Below, piece after piece: positions 8,183-16,358 of a stretch of DNA of 64,000 nucleotides (its first letter is position 1; the number at the start of each line of letters is the position of its first letter). Where the stretch lies: assembly GCA_050745265.1 (NCBI GenBank), contig JBOGKE010000175.1:1-64000 (forward strand). The letters run 5' to 3'. The DNA comes from RH2-MAG17b sp050745265 (GTDB taxonomy: Bacteria; Acidobacteriota; Terriglobia; UBA7540). Under the pieces are notes generated by a model. It was not told where the DNA came from. It saw only the letters and a list, made by a program, of their open reading frames with translations, and did not search any database. A program made the translations under genes and the position numbers.

Positions 8183-9241
8183 TCATTGCCGCGCGCACGT
8201 CTGGGATGTGGCGGGCAGGCAGCAATCCTCCGCGCAGACGTCAGGCTCGGCTCCGAATTCCCCCAGCGCGCGCCGTTCGACGCCCAGTTCCGTGCGCTCG
8301 AGGATTAACTCGCGGATCATCTCCACGAATTCCGGGTGCGTTCCCGGCGTGGCGGCGCGAACTATGTTAAGGCCCAGCTCGTCGCAACGGTGCTTGGCCA
8401 TGACGTCCAGGTCGTAGATCACTTCCGTATGGTCGGACACGAATCCGACCGGCGCTACCATAATCTCGCGGCGTCCACCGCGACTTGCCCGCTCTGTCAG
8501 GTAATCGTTAAGGTCCGGCCCAAGCCAAGGTTGAGTCGGAGAACCGCTTCGGCTCTGATAAACAAGCGTTCCGGGACCGCGCCCGAGGCGCTCCGAAATC
8601 AGGCGGCAACTCTCCGCGAGTTGGCCTACATAACGGCAATTTTCAGCAGCGCATGCCGGAATGCTGTGCGCGCTGAAGACCACCTCGGCACTCTCGCGGC
8701 TCGCCGCAGGAAACCGTTCGAGCGCCTCGCGGATGCTCTCCACCCAAACCTCGATGAACCGCGGATGGTTGTAAAACGCGCGCAGCTTATCCACCAAGGG
8801 CGCATTCGCGCCCGCCTCGCGCTGCGCGTCCGCGATATTTTCGAGATACTGGCGGCAGCTCGAATAAGAGCTGAAAGCGGATGTGACGAAGGCCAGCGCC
8901 CTGCGAATTCCATCTGCTTTCATTGACCGCACCGTGTCGGCGAGCAGAGGATGCCAGTTGCGATTCCCCCAGTAAACGCGAAGCGCTGGGCCTTTCTCCG
9001 CCAGCACGTTTTCGAGCGCGCCAACTAGCGCGCGATTCTGATCGTTGATGGGACTCCGCCCGCCGAGCTCGTAATAATGCCCTGCGACGTCCAACATCCG
9101 CTCGCGTGGAACGTTCCTGCCGCGCAGGACGTTCTCCAAAAACGGAATCACATCCTCGTTGCGCTCGGGTCCTCCGAACGAGACTACGAGCAGGGCGTCA
9201 TACGGTGCCTCGTCGTTGTCCTGGTGGGAGCTTTCCATCAC
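8183..9241 (-). CDS. hemH: Ferrochelatase with cysteine-rich C-terminus
   Basis: The 352-residue enzyme inserts Fe2+ into a porphyrin (protoporphyrin IX or coproporphyrin III) in haem synthesis. It opens with the LLVVSFGGPERNEDV segment. The metal-site histidine is in FSAHSIP and the conserved glutamate in VSDHTEVIYD. The last 20 residues carry four cysteines (C336, C340, C341, C349), and two more follow the AHSIP motif (ACAAENC). That pattern is suggestive of the [2Fe-2S] cluster known in many ferrochelatases, although the spacing does not match the forms I can recall exactly. It is divergent from hutH, with 112 bases between start codons. Confidence 0.93.
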   Translation of the reverse strand: MMESSHQDNDEAPYDALLVVSFGGPERNEDVIPFLENVLRGRNVPRERMLDVAGHYYELGGRSPINDQNRALVGALENVLAEKGPALRVYWGNRNWHPLLADTVRSMKADGIRRALAFVTSAFSSYSSCRQYLENIADAQREAGANAPLVDKLRAFYNHPRFIEVWVESIREALERFPAASRESAEVVFSAHSIPACAAENCRYVGQLAESCRLISERLGRGPGTLVYQSRSGSPTQPWLGPDLNDYLTERASRGGRREIMVAPVGFVSDHTEVIYDLDVMAKHRCDELGLNIVRAATPGTHPEFVEMIRELILERTELGVERRALGEFGAEPDVCAEDCCLPATSQTCARQ

Positions 9242-9353
9242 CGCCTATCATAACAAGCGGCGGAACAGCCCCGCCGAGGTCGCAGGCGACGATCCAGCTC
9301 TCAAAAGGCGCCCGCGCGGGGTAGGATTACAATGGACTCAGGTTCGAGAGCCC

Positions 9354-10883
9354 ATGCCGGAACTTGAAATCTGCGGGCAGGCGTTATCGCTCGAGGAGAT
9401 CGAGGGCGTTGCCCGCGGCGATCTTCACCTGACGCTGGCCGATTCCGCGCGCCGGCGCATCGAGGCTTCCCGCGCGGTGGTCGAGCGCGCTTTGCGCGAA
9501 GGCCGCATCGTATACGGCGTGAATACAGGATTCGGCAGGCTCGCGGGGGTTCGTATTCCTGCCTCGGAGCTGAACCAACTGCAGCTCAACTTGGTTCGCA
9601 GCCATGCGTGCGGCCTCGGGCACCCGCTCTCGGAAGCCGAGACGCGCGCCATGATGTTATTGCGAGCAAACACGCTGGCGCTCGGCTTTAGCGGCGTCCG
9701 CCCGGCGCTGGTTGAGCATCTGATCGCAATGAGTGAGCGGCGCGTACACCCCGTCATTCCAGAGAAAGGCTCGGTGGGCGCGAGCGGCGATCTTGCTCCG
9801 CTCGCCCACCTGGCGCTCGCGATGATCGGGGAGGGCGCCGTGATTTACAACGGACAGCGGCTCGATTCCGGCGAGGCGCTGGCGCACGCGGGCCTTCAGC
9901 CGATCGTTCTCGAGGCGAAGGAAGGCCTGGCACTTCTCAACGGCACGCAGGCGATGGCCGCCGCCGGGGGGCTCGCGCTCATTCGTGCCATTCGTCTCAC
10001 CGGTCTCGCCGATCTTGCCGGAGCGATGACGCTCGAGGCGCTGCGCGGCACGCCCGCTCCGTTTGATGAACGCATCCAAGCCGTCCGTCCTCACGGGGGC
10101 CAGCAAGCGGCTGCCGCTCACCTCCGGGCGCTCATGCAGGAGAGCGAAATTCGCCGTTCCCACGAGGTGAACGATCCGCGCGTCCAGGACGCATACAGCC
10201 TTCGCTGCATGCCGCAGATCCACGGCGCCGTGCGGGACGCCCTGGGCCACGCGCGCCGCGTTCTCGAGATCGAAAGCGGCTCCGCCACGGATAACCCGCT
10301 CGTCTTCGCGGATTCTGCCGATGTGCTTTCCGGCGGCAATTTTCACGGCGCGCCCCTCGCCCTCGGTCTCGACTATGCCGGTCTCGCCATGACGAGCCTC
10401 TCCTGCGTCAGCGAGCGGCGGATCGCGCGCCTCGTGAATCCCGACCTCAACGAGGGGCTGCCGCCGTTCCTGTGCTCGCATCCCGGCGTTTCCTCAGGAT
10501 TCATGCTTGCGCACGTCGCCGCCGTTGCGCTTCTCAACGAGTCGAAGATTCTGGCTCATCCGGCGAGCGCGGACAATCTGCCCACTTCGGGCGGCCAGGA
10601 AGACCACGTGTCCATGGGAATGACCGCGGCGCTGAAGTTACGCGGCATCGTCGACAACGCCGAGTACATTTTTGCGATTGAGATGCTCGCCGCGGCGGAG
10701 GGAATCGAGTATCGCGCTCCGCTGCGGCCGGCGCGCCGGATCGCACGCGCGCTCGAAGCTGTTCGCAGCCTCGCGGCGCGCCTGGAGCGAGACCGCTCGC
10801 TCGCGCCCGATATTGAGCGCGTGGCGGAGGCGATCCGAGCGGGTGTCTTCAACGAATGGACGGCGGAGCCGTCCGCGTCGTAG
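9354..10883 (+). CDS. hutH: Histidine ammonia-lyase
   Basis: The 509-residue enzyme deaminates L-histidine to trans-urocanate, the first step of histidine degradation. The Ala-Ser-Gly triplet that cyclises into the MIO cofactor is A143-S144-G145 in GSVGASGDLAPL, and the catalytic tyrosine lies in VYGVNTGFG (residues 53-61). Length and blocks are full and typical. The ATG at 9354 was chosen because the family N-terminus begins there; the in-frame extension upstream reads as non-coding and overlaps hemH. hutU starts 29 bases downstream of the stop, so the two are very likely one transcript. Confidence 0.96.
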   Translation: MPELEICGQALSLEEIEGVARGDLHLTLADSARRRIEASRAVVERALREGRIVYGVNTGFGRLAGVRIPASELNQLQLNLVRSHACGLGHPLSEAETRAMMLLRANTLALGFSGVRPALVEHLIAMSERRVHPVIPEKGSVGASGDLAPLAHLALAMIGEGAVIYNGQRLDSGEALAHAGLQPIVLEAKEGLALLNGTQAMAAAGGLALIRAIRLTGLADLAGAMTLEALRGTPAPFDERIQAVRPHGGQQAAAAHLRALMQESEIRRSHEVNDPRVQDAYSLRCMPQIHGAVRDALGHARRVLEIESGSATDNPLVFADSADVLSGGNFHGAPLALGLDYAGLAMTSLSCVSERRIARLVNPDLNEGLPPFLCSHPGVSSGFMLAHVAAVALLNESKILAHPASADNLPTSGGQEDHVSMGMTAALKLRGIVDNAEYIFAIEMLAAAEGIEYRAPLRPARRIARALEAVRSLAARLERDRSLAPDIERVAEAIRAGVFNEWTAEPSAS

Positions 10884-10912
10884 CGGCGGCTCGCGCTCAA
10901 GCGAGGAACAGC

Positions 10913-12583
10913 ATGCCTTCTGGAATCCGGGCGCCGCGCGGCCGTGAGCTAAGCTGCAAAGGATGGCAGCAGGAAGCCGCGCTGCGCATGTTGATGAACA
11001 ACCTCGATGACGAGGTCGCGGAGCGCCCCGAGGATCTGGTCGTCTACGGCGGCGCGGGGAAAGCGGCTCGTAATTGGGAGTGCTATCACGCCATCGTTCG
11101 CTCGCTCCGCAGCCTCGAGAATGACGAAACGCTGGTGGTGCAATCCGGCAAGCCCGCCGGAATCTTTCGCACGCACGAGCACTCGCCGCGCGTGCTCATC
11201 GCCAACGCCAACCTGGTGGGTCACTGGGCCAACTGGCAAAACTTCCGCGAGCTCGACCGCCTGGGGCTGACGATGTACGGACAGATGACCGCGGGAAGCT
11301 GGATCTACATCGGCACGCAGGGCATCCTGCAAGGCACTTACGAAACGTTTGCCGCGGCGGGCAAAAAACATTTTGGCGGCGATCTCTCTGGGAAGCTCGT
11401 GGTCTCCGGTGGAATGGGCGGGATGGGCGGAGCGCAGCCGCTTGCCGCCACGCTGAACGGCGCCGCCTTCCTTGGAATCGAGGCGGACGCCGAGCGCATC
11501 AAACGGCGGATTCGCGGCGGGTATTGCGATTACTGCGTCAACGATCTGAGCGAGGCGCTGCGAATCCTGAAAAAAGCGGTGAGGCAAAAGGAAGCCGTCT
11601 CCGTAGGCCTTGCTGCGAACTGCGCCGACATTGTTCCCGAGCTCGCGCGGCGCGGCGTAACGCCCGATCTCCTCACAGACCAGACCAGCTCCCACGATCC
11701 TCTGAACGGCTATATCCCCTCCGGCTTGTCCCCGGACCAGGCGCGGCAATTGAGGGCTGCCGCACCCGACGATTACCTGAAACGCTCCTACGACTCCATC
11801 GCCCGGCACGTCACCGGGATGCTCGAGCTACAGAAGATGGGCTCGGCAGTATTCGATTACGGCAACAACATTCGAACCATGGCATTCGAGCATGGCGGCG
11901 TGAAGGACGCTTACAATTTTCCCGGCTTTGTGCCCGCTTACATCCGCCCGCTCTTTTGCGAAGGACGCGGCCCGTTCCGCTGGGTCGCGCTTTCGGGCAA
12001 CGCCGCGGATATTTACCGCACCGACGATCTGGTGCTCGAGATGTTCCCGGAGAACGCGTCGCTCAAGCGCTGGATTTGCCTGGCCCGAAAGCAAGTCAAG
12101 TTTCAGGGCCTTCCGGCACGAGTTTGCTGGCTCGGTTCGGGAGAGCGCGCCCGGTTCGGCGTTAGGCTGAACGAAATGGTCGCGCGCGGCGAGCTGGCGG
12201 CTCCCATCGTGATCGGGCGCGATCACCTCGACTGCGGTTCGGTGGCATCGCCCTTCCGCGAAACTGAGTCCATGAAGGACGGCAGCGATGCCATCGCCGA
12301 TTGGCCGCTTCTCAACGCTCTGCTCAACACCGCCTCCGGAGCAAGCTGGGTTTCGATTCACAACGGCGGCGGCGTGGGAATCGGATATGCGCTCCACGCC
12401 GGCCAGGTGACCGTGGCCGACGGAACTCCGGAGATGGCCCGGCGCATCGAGCGCGTCCTCACGAACGACCCGGCCATCGGAATCGCGCGCCACGCCGATG
12501 CGGGCTACGAAAAGGCCCTCGCGATGGCGCGAGAGCAAGGAATCAAGCTGCCGATGGTAAATGCAGTGGCGAGTGAAGAGTGA
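10913..12583 (+). CDS. hutU: Urocanate hydratase
   Basis: The 556-residue protein is the normal length for urocanase, which uses tightly bound NAD+ to convert urocanate to imidazolone propionate. Recognisable blocks are the GKPAGIFRTHEHSPRVLIAN region, YGQMTAGSWIYIGTQGI, the glycine-rich SGGMGGMGGAQPLA motif and the GRDHLDCGSVASPFRETE segment near the C-terminus. The ATG at 10913 follows GAGGAA at a suitable distance and matches the family N-terminus. It follows hutH closely and is separated from hutI by a palindromic repeat element. Confidence 0.96.
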   Translation: MPSGIRAPRGRELSCKGWQQEAALRMLMNNLDDEVAERPEDLVVYGGAGKAARNWECYHAIVRSLRSLENDETLVVQSGKPAGIFRTHEHSPRVLIANANLVGHWANWQNFRELDRLGLTMYGQMTAGSWIYIGTQGILQGTYETFAAAGKKHFGGDLSGKLVVSGGMGGMGGAQPLAATLNGAAFLGIEADAERIKRRIRGGYCDYCVNDLSEALRILKKAVRQKEAVSVGLAANCADIVPELARRGVTPDLLTDQTSSHDPLNGYIPSGLSPDQARQLRAAAPDDYLKRSYDSIARHVTGMLELQKMGSAVFDYGNNIRTMAFEHGGVKDAYNFPGFVPAYIRPLFCEGRGPFRWVALSGNAADIYRTDDLVLEMFPENASLKRWICLARKQVKFQGLPARVCWLGSGERARFGVRLNEMVARGELAAPIVIGRDHLDCGSVASPFRETESMKDGSDAIADWPLLNALLNTASGASWVSIHNGGGVGIGYALHAGQVTVADGTPEMARRIERVLTNDPAIGIARHADAGYEKALAMAREQGIKLPMVNAVASEE

Positions 12584-12655
12584 AGAGTAATAAGCCGCGA
12601 TAGGTAGATGGGCGCCTGCTGTAGCGGCTCACTGTATTCGCCGAAACGCGTAGTC

Positions 12656-12780
12656 GGTCGCTGAAAAAAACTCTGGAGCTTGTCATTCTGAGCGAAGCGA
12701 AGAATCTCGCTCCTTTGCTTCCAACACAAAAGCAGATGCTTCGCTGCGCTCGGCATGACAGGGCCGACTTTTCAGCGACC
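12656..12780. repeat. Palindromic MITE-like element, copy between hutU and hutI
   Basis: The outer inverted repeat GGTCGCTGAAAA (12656-12667) pairs with TTTTCAGCGACC (12769-12780). The inner core starts with GTCATTCTGAGCGAAGCG at 12682 and closes with a GCATGACA end near 12759. The same design recurs at 26058, 27648, 36421, 44192 and 61131. It sits inside the hut cluster and pushes hutI 267 bases from hutU. Confidence 0.8.
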
Positions 12781-12850
12781 TGCTACGGATCCTTTGCTGC
12801 ATCAGGGCAGGACCCAATCGCAGCTAGAGCGAAGGCTTCTCCCGCGCGCC

Positions 12851-14068
12851 ATGCCCGTTCTGCGACATATCGGCTGCCTCGCGACTTGCCGGGCGGAAGG
12901 CGGCCAGGCGGAGATCCATGCCGGGCGCGATGCGGCGCTGGTGTGGTGCGGTGACACGATTGCCTGGGTCGGACCCGACGCCAAGCTGCCCGATGAATTC
13001 CGCGAGCTTCCTCCCGCCGCCGACGGCGTTTCTCTCGTCATACCCGGCCTGATCGACTGCCACACGCATCTTGCATTCGGGGGCTGGCGCGCCGAGGAGT
13101 TCGAACAGCGCATTCGCGGGCGAAGCGAAGCCGAGATTCTCGCAGCCGGCGGCGGCATCATGAACACGGTGGTTCGCACCCGCGCCGCCAGCGATTCCGA
13201 ACTGCTGGCCCGCTGCCGCGCCTGGCTCGGCGAGATTGCCGCGCTCGGCGTCACCACGATTGAGGCAAAGAGCGGGTACGGTCTGAGCGTCAGTGAGGAG
13301 CTGCGGCTTCTCGAAATTTACCGCGGGCTCGGGGAGAGCCAGCCCGTCCGCATCGTGGCGACGTTGCTGGCCGCGCACATTGTGCCGGCGGAATACGCGA
13401 ACGACCGCGCGGCCTATCTCCGGCTTGTGGTGAGCGGACTCATTCCTGAAGTCGCACAGCGGCGCCTGGCGCGCTTCTGTGATGTTTTCGTGGACGAGCA
13501 CGCTTTTACACGCGACGAAGCCCGGGCGATCCTCAGCGCCGCGCGCGAGCACGGCCTCGCGCCGAAGCTCCATGCCGATCAGTTTACGGACGGCGGCGGC
13601 GCTACACTCGCGGAGCTCATCGGCGCGGTTTCAGCCGATCATCTCGATTGCGTCTCCGAGCAGGGGATCGAACGTCTCACCGCTTCCGGCACCGTTGCCG
13701 TCAGTCTGCCGCTCGCGTCGTTGTACCTCAGCCGGGCGCCCATGCCTGCGCGACGCCTCATCGAGGCCGGCGTTCCGGTCGCCGTGGCCACGGATTTCAA
13801 CCCCGGAACCGCGCCTTCGTTCCATTTGCCGCTCGCGATGCTGCTCGCGTGCACGCTTCAGCGCATGACGCCCGCCGAGTCGCTCAAAGGCGCCACCCTT
13901 TACGCCGCCCGCGCCATCGGCGAGGAGGCTTGCGCGGGCTCGCTCGAACCCGGCAAGCGCGCGGACTTCGCCTTGATCGACGCTCCCGGCGTGAACCAGT
14001 GGCTTTACAATTTTTGCGCCAACTGCTGCGCCGCAACCTACATTGGGGGCCAGCGCGTGCCGCGCTAA
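12851..14068 (+). CDS. hutI: Imidazolonepropionase
   Basis: The 405-residue amidohydrolase opens the ring of imidazolone-5-propionate to give N-formimino-L-glutamate. The metal-binding motif PGLIDCHTHLAFGG is present, followed by GGGIMNTVVRTR, IEAKSGYGL (substrate contact), HADQFTDGGGA and ATDFNPGTAPS. The C-terminus has the family's YNFCANCCAATYIGG region. I start at ATG 12851, 32 codons into the open frame, because family proteins begin there and the upstream part overlaps the repeat element. With hutH and hutU it gives the first three steps of the pathway. No formiminoglutamate-processing gene (hutG, hutF or ftcD) is in the window. Confidence 0.94.
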   Translation: MPVLRHIGCLATCRAEGGQAEIHAGRDAALVWCGDTIAWVGPDAKLPDEFRELPPAADGVSLVIPGLIDCHTHLAFGGWRAEEFEQRIRGRSEAEILAAGGGIMNTVVRTRAASDSELLARCRAWLGEIAALGVTTIEAKSGYGLSVSEELRLLEIYRGLGESQPVRIVATLLAAHIVPAEYANDRAAYLRLVVSGLIPEVAQRRLARFCDVFVDEHAFTRDEARAILSAAREHGLAPKLHADQFTDGGGATLAELIGAVSADHLDCVSEQGIERLTASGTVAVSLPLASLYLSRAPMPARRLIEAGVPVAVATDFNPGTAPSFHLPLAMLLACTLQRMTPAESLKGATLYAARAIGEEACAGSLEPGKRADFALIDAPGVNQWLYNFCANCCAATYIGGQRVPR

Positions 14069-14644
14069 CCTAAAATAGAAACGTCTCATGCGTCTCGTTT
14101 ATCTCCAATGTCTCTGGTTAGCCAGCTACAATGGAAGACGGTTCTCGTCCCCCACGACGGATCCTCTGCGGGCGCGCCGGCCCCGGAATATGAGACGCAA
14201 GAGACGACGCGCACACAAAAAACTCGCGGAACGAAGCCTATTGATCCTTTAGAATCAGCAAGGTTAGCAATCTCTAATGTTGGCGAGGCCTGGACTGGCG
14301 TCATTCCGAGCGAAGCGGGGATTCTCGCTCGGCGCGCGTGCCGAGAAAGGCCGCAAGGCGAGCTTCCTCGTCGCTTCGCTGCCCTGAAAAGTCAGGACGA
14401 CACCCCTCACCCGGCTCGCGGAGTTTATCCTGGGCGGAGCCGAAGGGCTCTCCACCCTCTCCCACGGGAGAGGGGAGGAATATTGAATGTGAGCCCTCTC
14501 CCAGGGGGAGAGGGTACCCGACAGCCGAGGGCGGGTGAGGGGTCATTTTCATGCTTCGCGGGTGTCCAACGAGTCGGGACATGAAGACTGCTCGGAATGA
14601 CCTCGCAGTTCGGACCTATCTTTCGCCGCTTCGCGACGCGCCAT
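14069..14644. other. Gene-free interval with degenerate repeats
   Basis: These 576 bases between convergent hutI and trpE hold no gene I can support. A worn copy of the GTCATTCCGAGCGAAGCG palindromic element lies at about 14299-14400, and a separate element follows at 14403-14542. A short stretch near 14128-14166 could encode WKTVLVPHDGSS, like the start of universal stress proteins, but nothing continues it. Confidence 0.5.
14403..14542. repeat. CCCCTCACC-ended repeat, copy 1
   Basis: The ends CCCCTCACCC (14403-14412) and GGGTGAGGGG (14533-14542) are inverted. The interior has GGCTCGCGGAGTT and hairpins of the CCCTCTCCC/GGGAGAGGG type. A second copy with the same ends, the same GCTCGCGGAGTT and the same flanking TCATTTTC lies at 51719-51831 in the same orientation. 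Confidence 0.7.
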
Positions 14645-16141
14645 TCACAGTCCCCTCTCCGCCATTCCAATGGCCGTCACGAGGGCTTTCGCCTTGTTCA
14701 TGGCTTCCTCGTATTCGAGCGAAGGGTCGGAGTCCGCGACGATGCCGGCCCCGGCCTGCACGTAAGCCTTGCGGTCGCGCACCACGGCGGTGCGGATGAC
14801 GATGCACGCGGTGAGGTTGCCGGAAAAATCGAGATAAAGGACGGAGCCGCCGTAAAGCCCGCGCCGCACCGGCTCGAGCTCGTCGATGATCTCCATGGCG
14901 CGGACTTTGGGAGCGCCGGTCAGCGTGCCAGCGGGGAAACAGGCGGCGAGCGCGTCGTAAATATCCGCGTCGGGACGAAGCGTGCCACGAATCGACGAGA
15001 CGAGGTGCATCACGTGGGAGTAGCGCTCGACGAACATGATCTCGCGCGGCTCGACGCTGCGGAATTCGCACACCCGCCCAATGTCGTTGCGGCCCAGGTC
15101 GACCAGCATGATGTGCTCGGCGCGCTCTTTTTCGTTCGCCTTCAGCTCGGCTTCGAGGCGCAGGTCTTCCTCTTCGGTAGCGCCGCGCGGCCGCGTGCCC
15201 GCGATGGGACGATGCTCCACGCTGCGGCCACTCACCTTCACCAGCGTTTCCGGAGACGAGCCGAGCACCGTGATTGGCCCCAAGCCGAGATAGTACATGT
15301 AGGGGGACGGATTGACGGCGCGCAGAGCGCGATACACGTCGAAGGGCGCAACGCGCAACTCGATCGACAGCCGCAGCGACAGCACCACCTGAAACACATC
15401 GCCCGCCCGGATGTACTCTTTGCCGCGCTCGACCATAGCCTTGAACTGGTCGCGGGTCATGTTCGACCTCATCCGCGAGGGCGTGCGCGGCCTCTGAAAA
15501 CGCGGCAACGCGAGGGGTCGCCGCAATGCGCGCTCCATGCGATCGAGGCGCGCGATGGCCGCGTCGTACTTGGATCGCAGGCTTCCCTTCCCCTCCTCCG
15601 TGAGCACGTTCGAGATCAGGCAGAGCCGCCGCTGCACGTGATCGAACGCCGCGAGGTCCGTGAAGTACATGAACAACGCGTCATCCATGTCGACGTCCGG
15701 CTCGACGCGCGGCGGCAGGTTTTCGATCAGCCGCACCGCTTCGTGAGCCAGGTAGCCGACGGCGCCCGCCGAGAACGGCGGCAGGCCCGCGACGGCAACG
15801 GGATGATAAGCGCGCCCGACCTCGCGCAGGTACTCGAAGATGCTCCCCGTTTCCGCCCTCTGTTTTCCTTCGCGCTCAATTCGAATGCTCGCGCCGCGGC
15901 ACGAGATCACTTGAAACGGATCAACTCCGAAGAACGTATACCGCCCGACGCGCTCACCGCCCTCGACGCTCTCGAGCAGAAAGCAATTCCGCTCGGCGCC
16001 TTGGCGCGATTGCGGAGCAATTTTCAGGAACGCGGAAACGGGGCTGAGCAGGTCCGCCAGTACGAAGCGATACACCGGGACGACGTTGCCCTGGCGGGCG
16101 AGCTTGCGAAATTCCGGGAATGAGGGAGACGTTTCAGACAT
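14645..16141 (-). CDS. trpE: Anthranilate synthase component I
   Basis: The 498-residue enzyme makes anthranilate from chorismate with ammonia supplied by a TrpG partner. The N-terminal regulatory motif FLLESVEGGERVGRYTF contains the LLES element used in tryptophan feedback inhibition. The chorismate-binding domain has GDVFQVVLSLR, SPETLVKV, PIAGTRPRG, ELKANEKERAEHIMLVDLGRND and AGTLTGAPKVRAMEIIDELE, all complete. The ATG at 16141 begins the family-typical MSETSPSFPEF start. trpG and the other trp genes are not adjacent on the minus strand here. The next gene in the same direction upstream is the aroDE fusion, so both chorismate formation and use are encoded close together. Confidence 0.95.
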   Translation of the reverse strand: MSETSPSFPEFRKLARQGNVVPVYRFVLADLLSPVSAFLKIAPQSRQGAERNCFLLESVEGGERVGRYTFFGVDPFQVISCRGASIRIEREGKQRAETGSIFEYLREVGRAYHPVAVAGLPPFSAGAVGYLAHEAVRLIENLPPRVEPDVDMDDALFMYFTDLAAFDHVQRRLCLISNVLTEEGKGSLRSKYDAAIARLDRMERALRRPLALPRFQRPRTPSRMRSNMTRDQFKAMVERGKEYIRAGDVFQVVLSLRLSIELRVAPFDVYRALRAVNPSPYMYYLGLGPITVLGSSPETLVKVSGRSVEHRPIAGTRPRGATEEEDLRLEAELKANEKERAEHIMLVDLGRNDIGRVCEFRSVEPREIMFVERYSHVMHLVSSIRGTLRPDADIYDALAACFPAGTLTGAPKVRAMEIIDELEPVRRGLYGGSVLYLDFSGNLTACIVIRTAVVRDRKAYVQAGAGIVADSDPSLEYEEAMNKAKALVTAIGMAERGL

Positions 16142-16358
16142 TCGAACTCACACGAAAGCAGGTATCAGGTGTCAGGTATCAGCAAGCTATCCCAAGTGCT
16201 TGGTGAGTGCCTCGGTCGGTCATCCTTGGTCGGTGATCCGTGGTTCGTCGCCTGTTGTGCACAGCGCTCGGGTCAGGAATCATGTCCCACGCGCCGTTGA
16301 CTAGGACTCCGGACTCCAGATGTTCTTGCCGACACTTGAAACCTGATACGTGACACTC

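Noticed and set aside
14128..14170. Universal stress protein-like start (WKTVLVPHDGSS)
   Set aside because: Only about a dozen residues resemble the family; the frame soon loses all similarity and runs into repeats. It could be a remnant, but cannot be supported.
14597..16123. 508-codon frame on the plus strand opposite trpE
   Set aside because: It lies antisense to an intact trpE. Its composition is rich in Arg, His and Ala without domain motifs.
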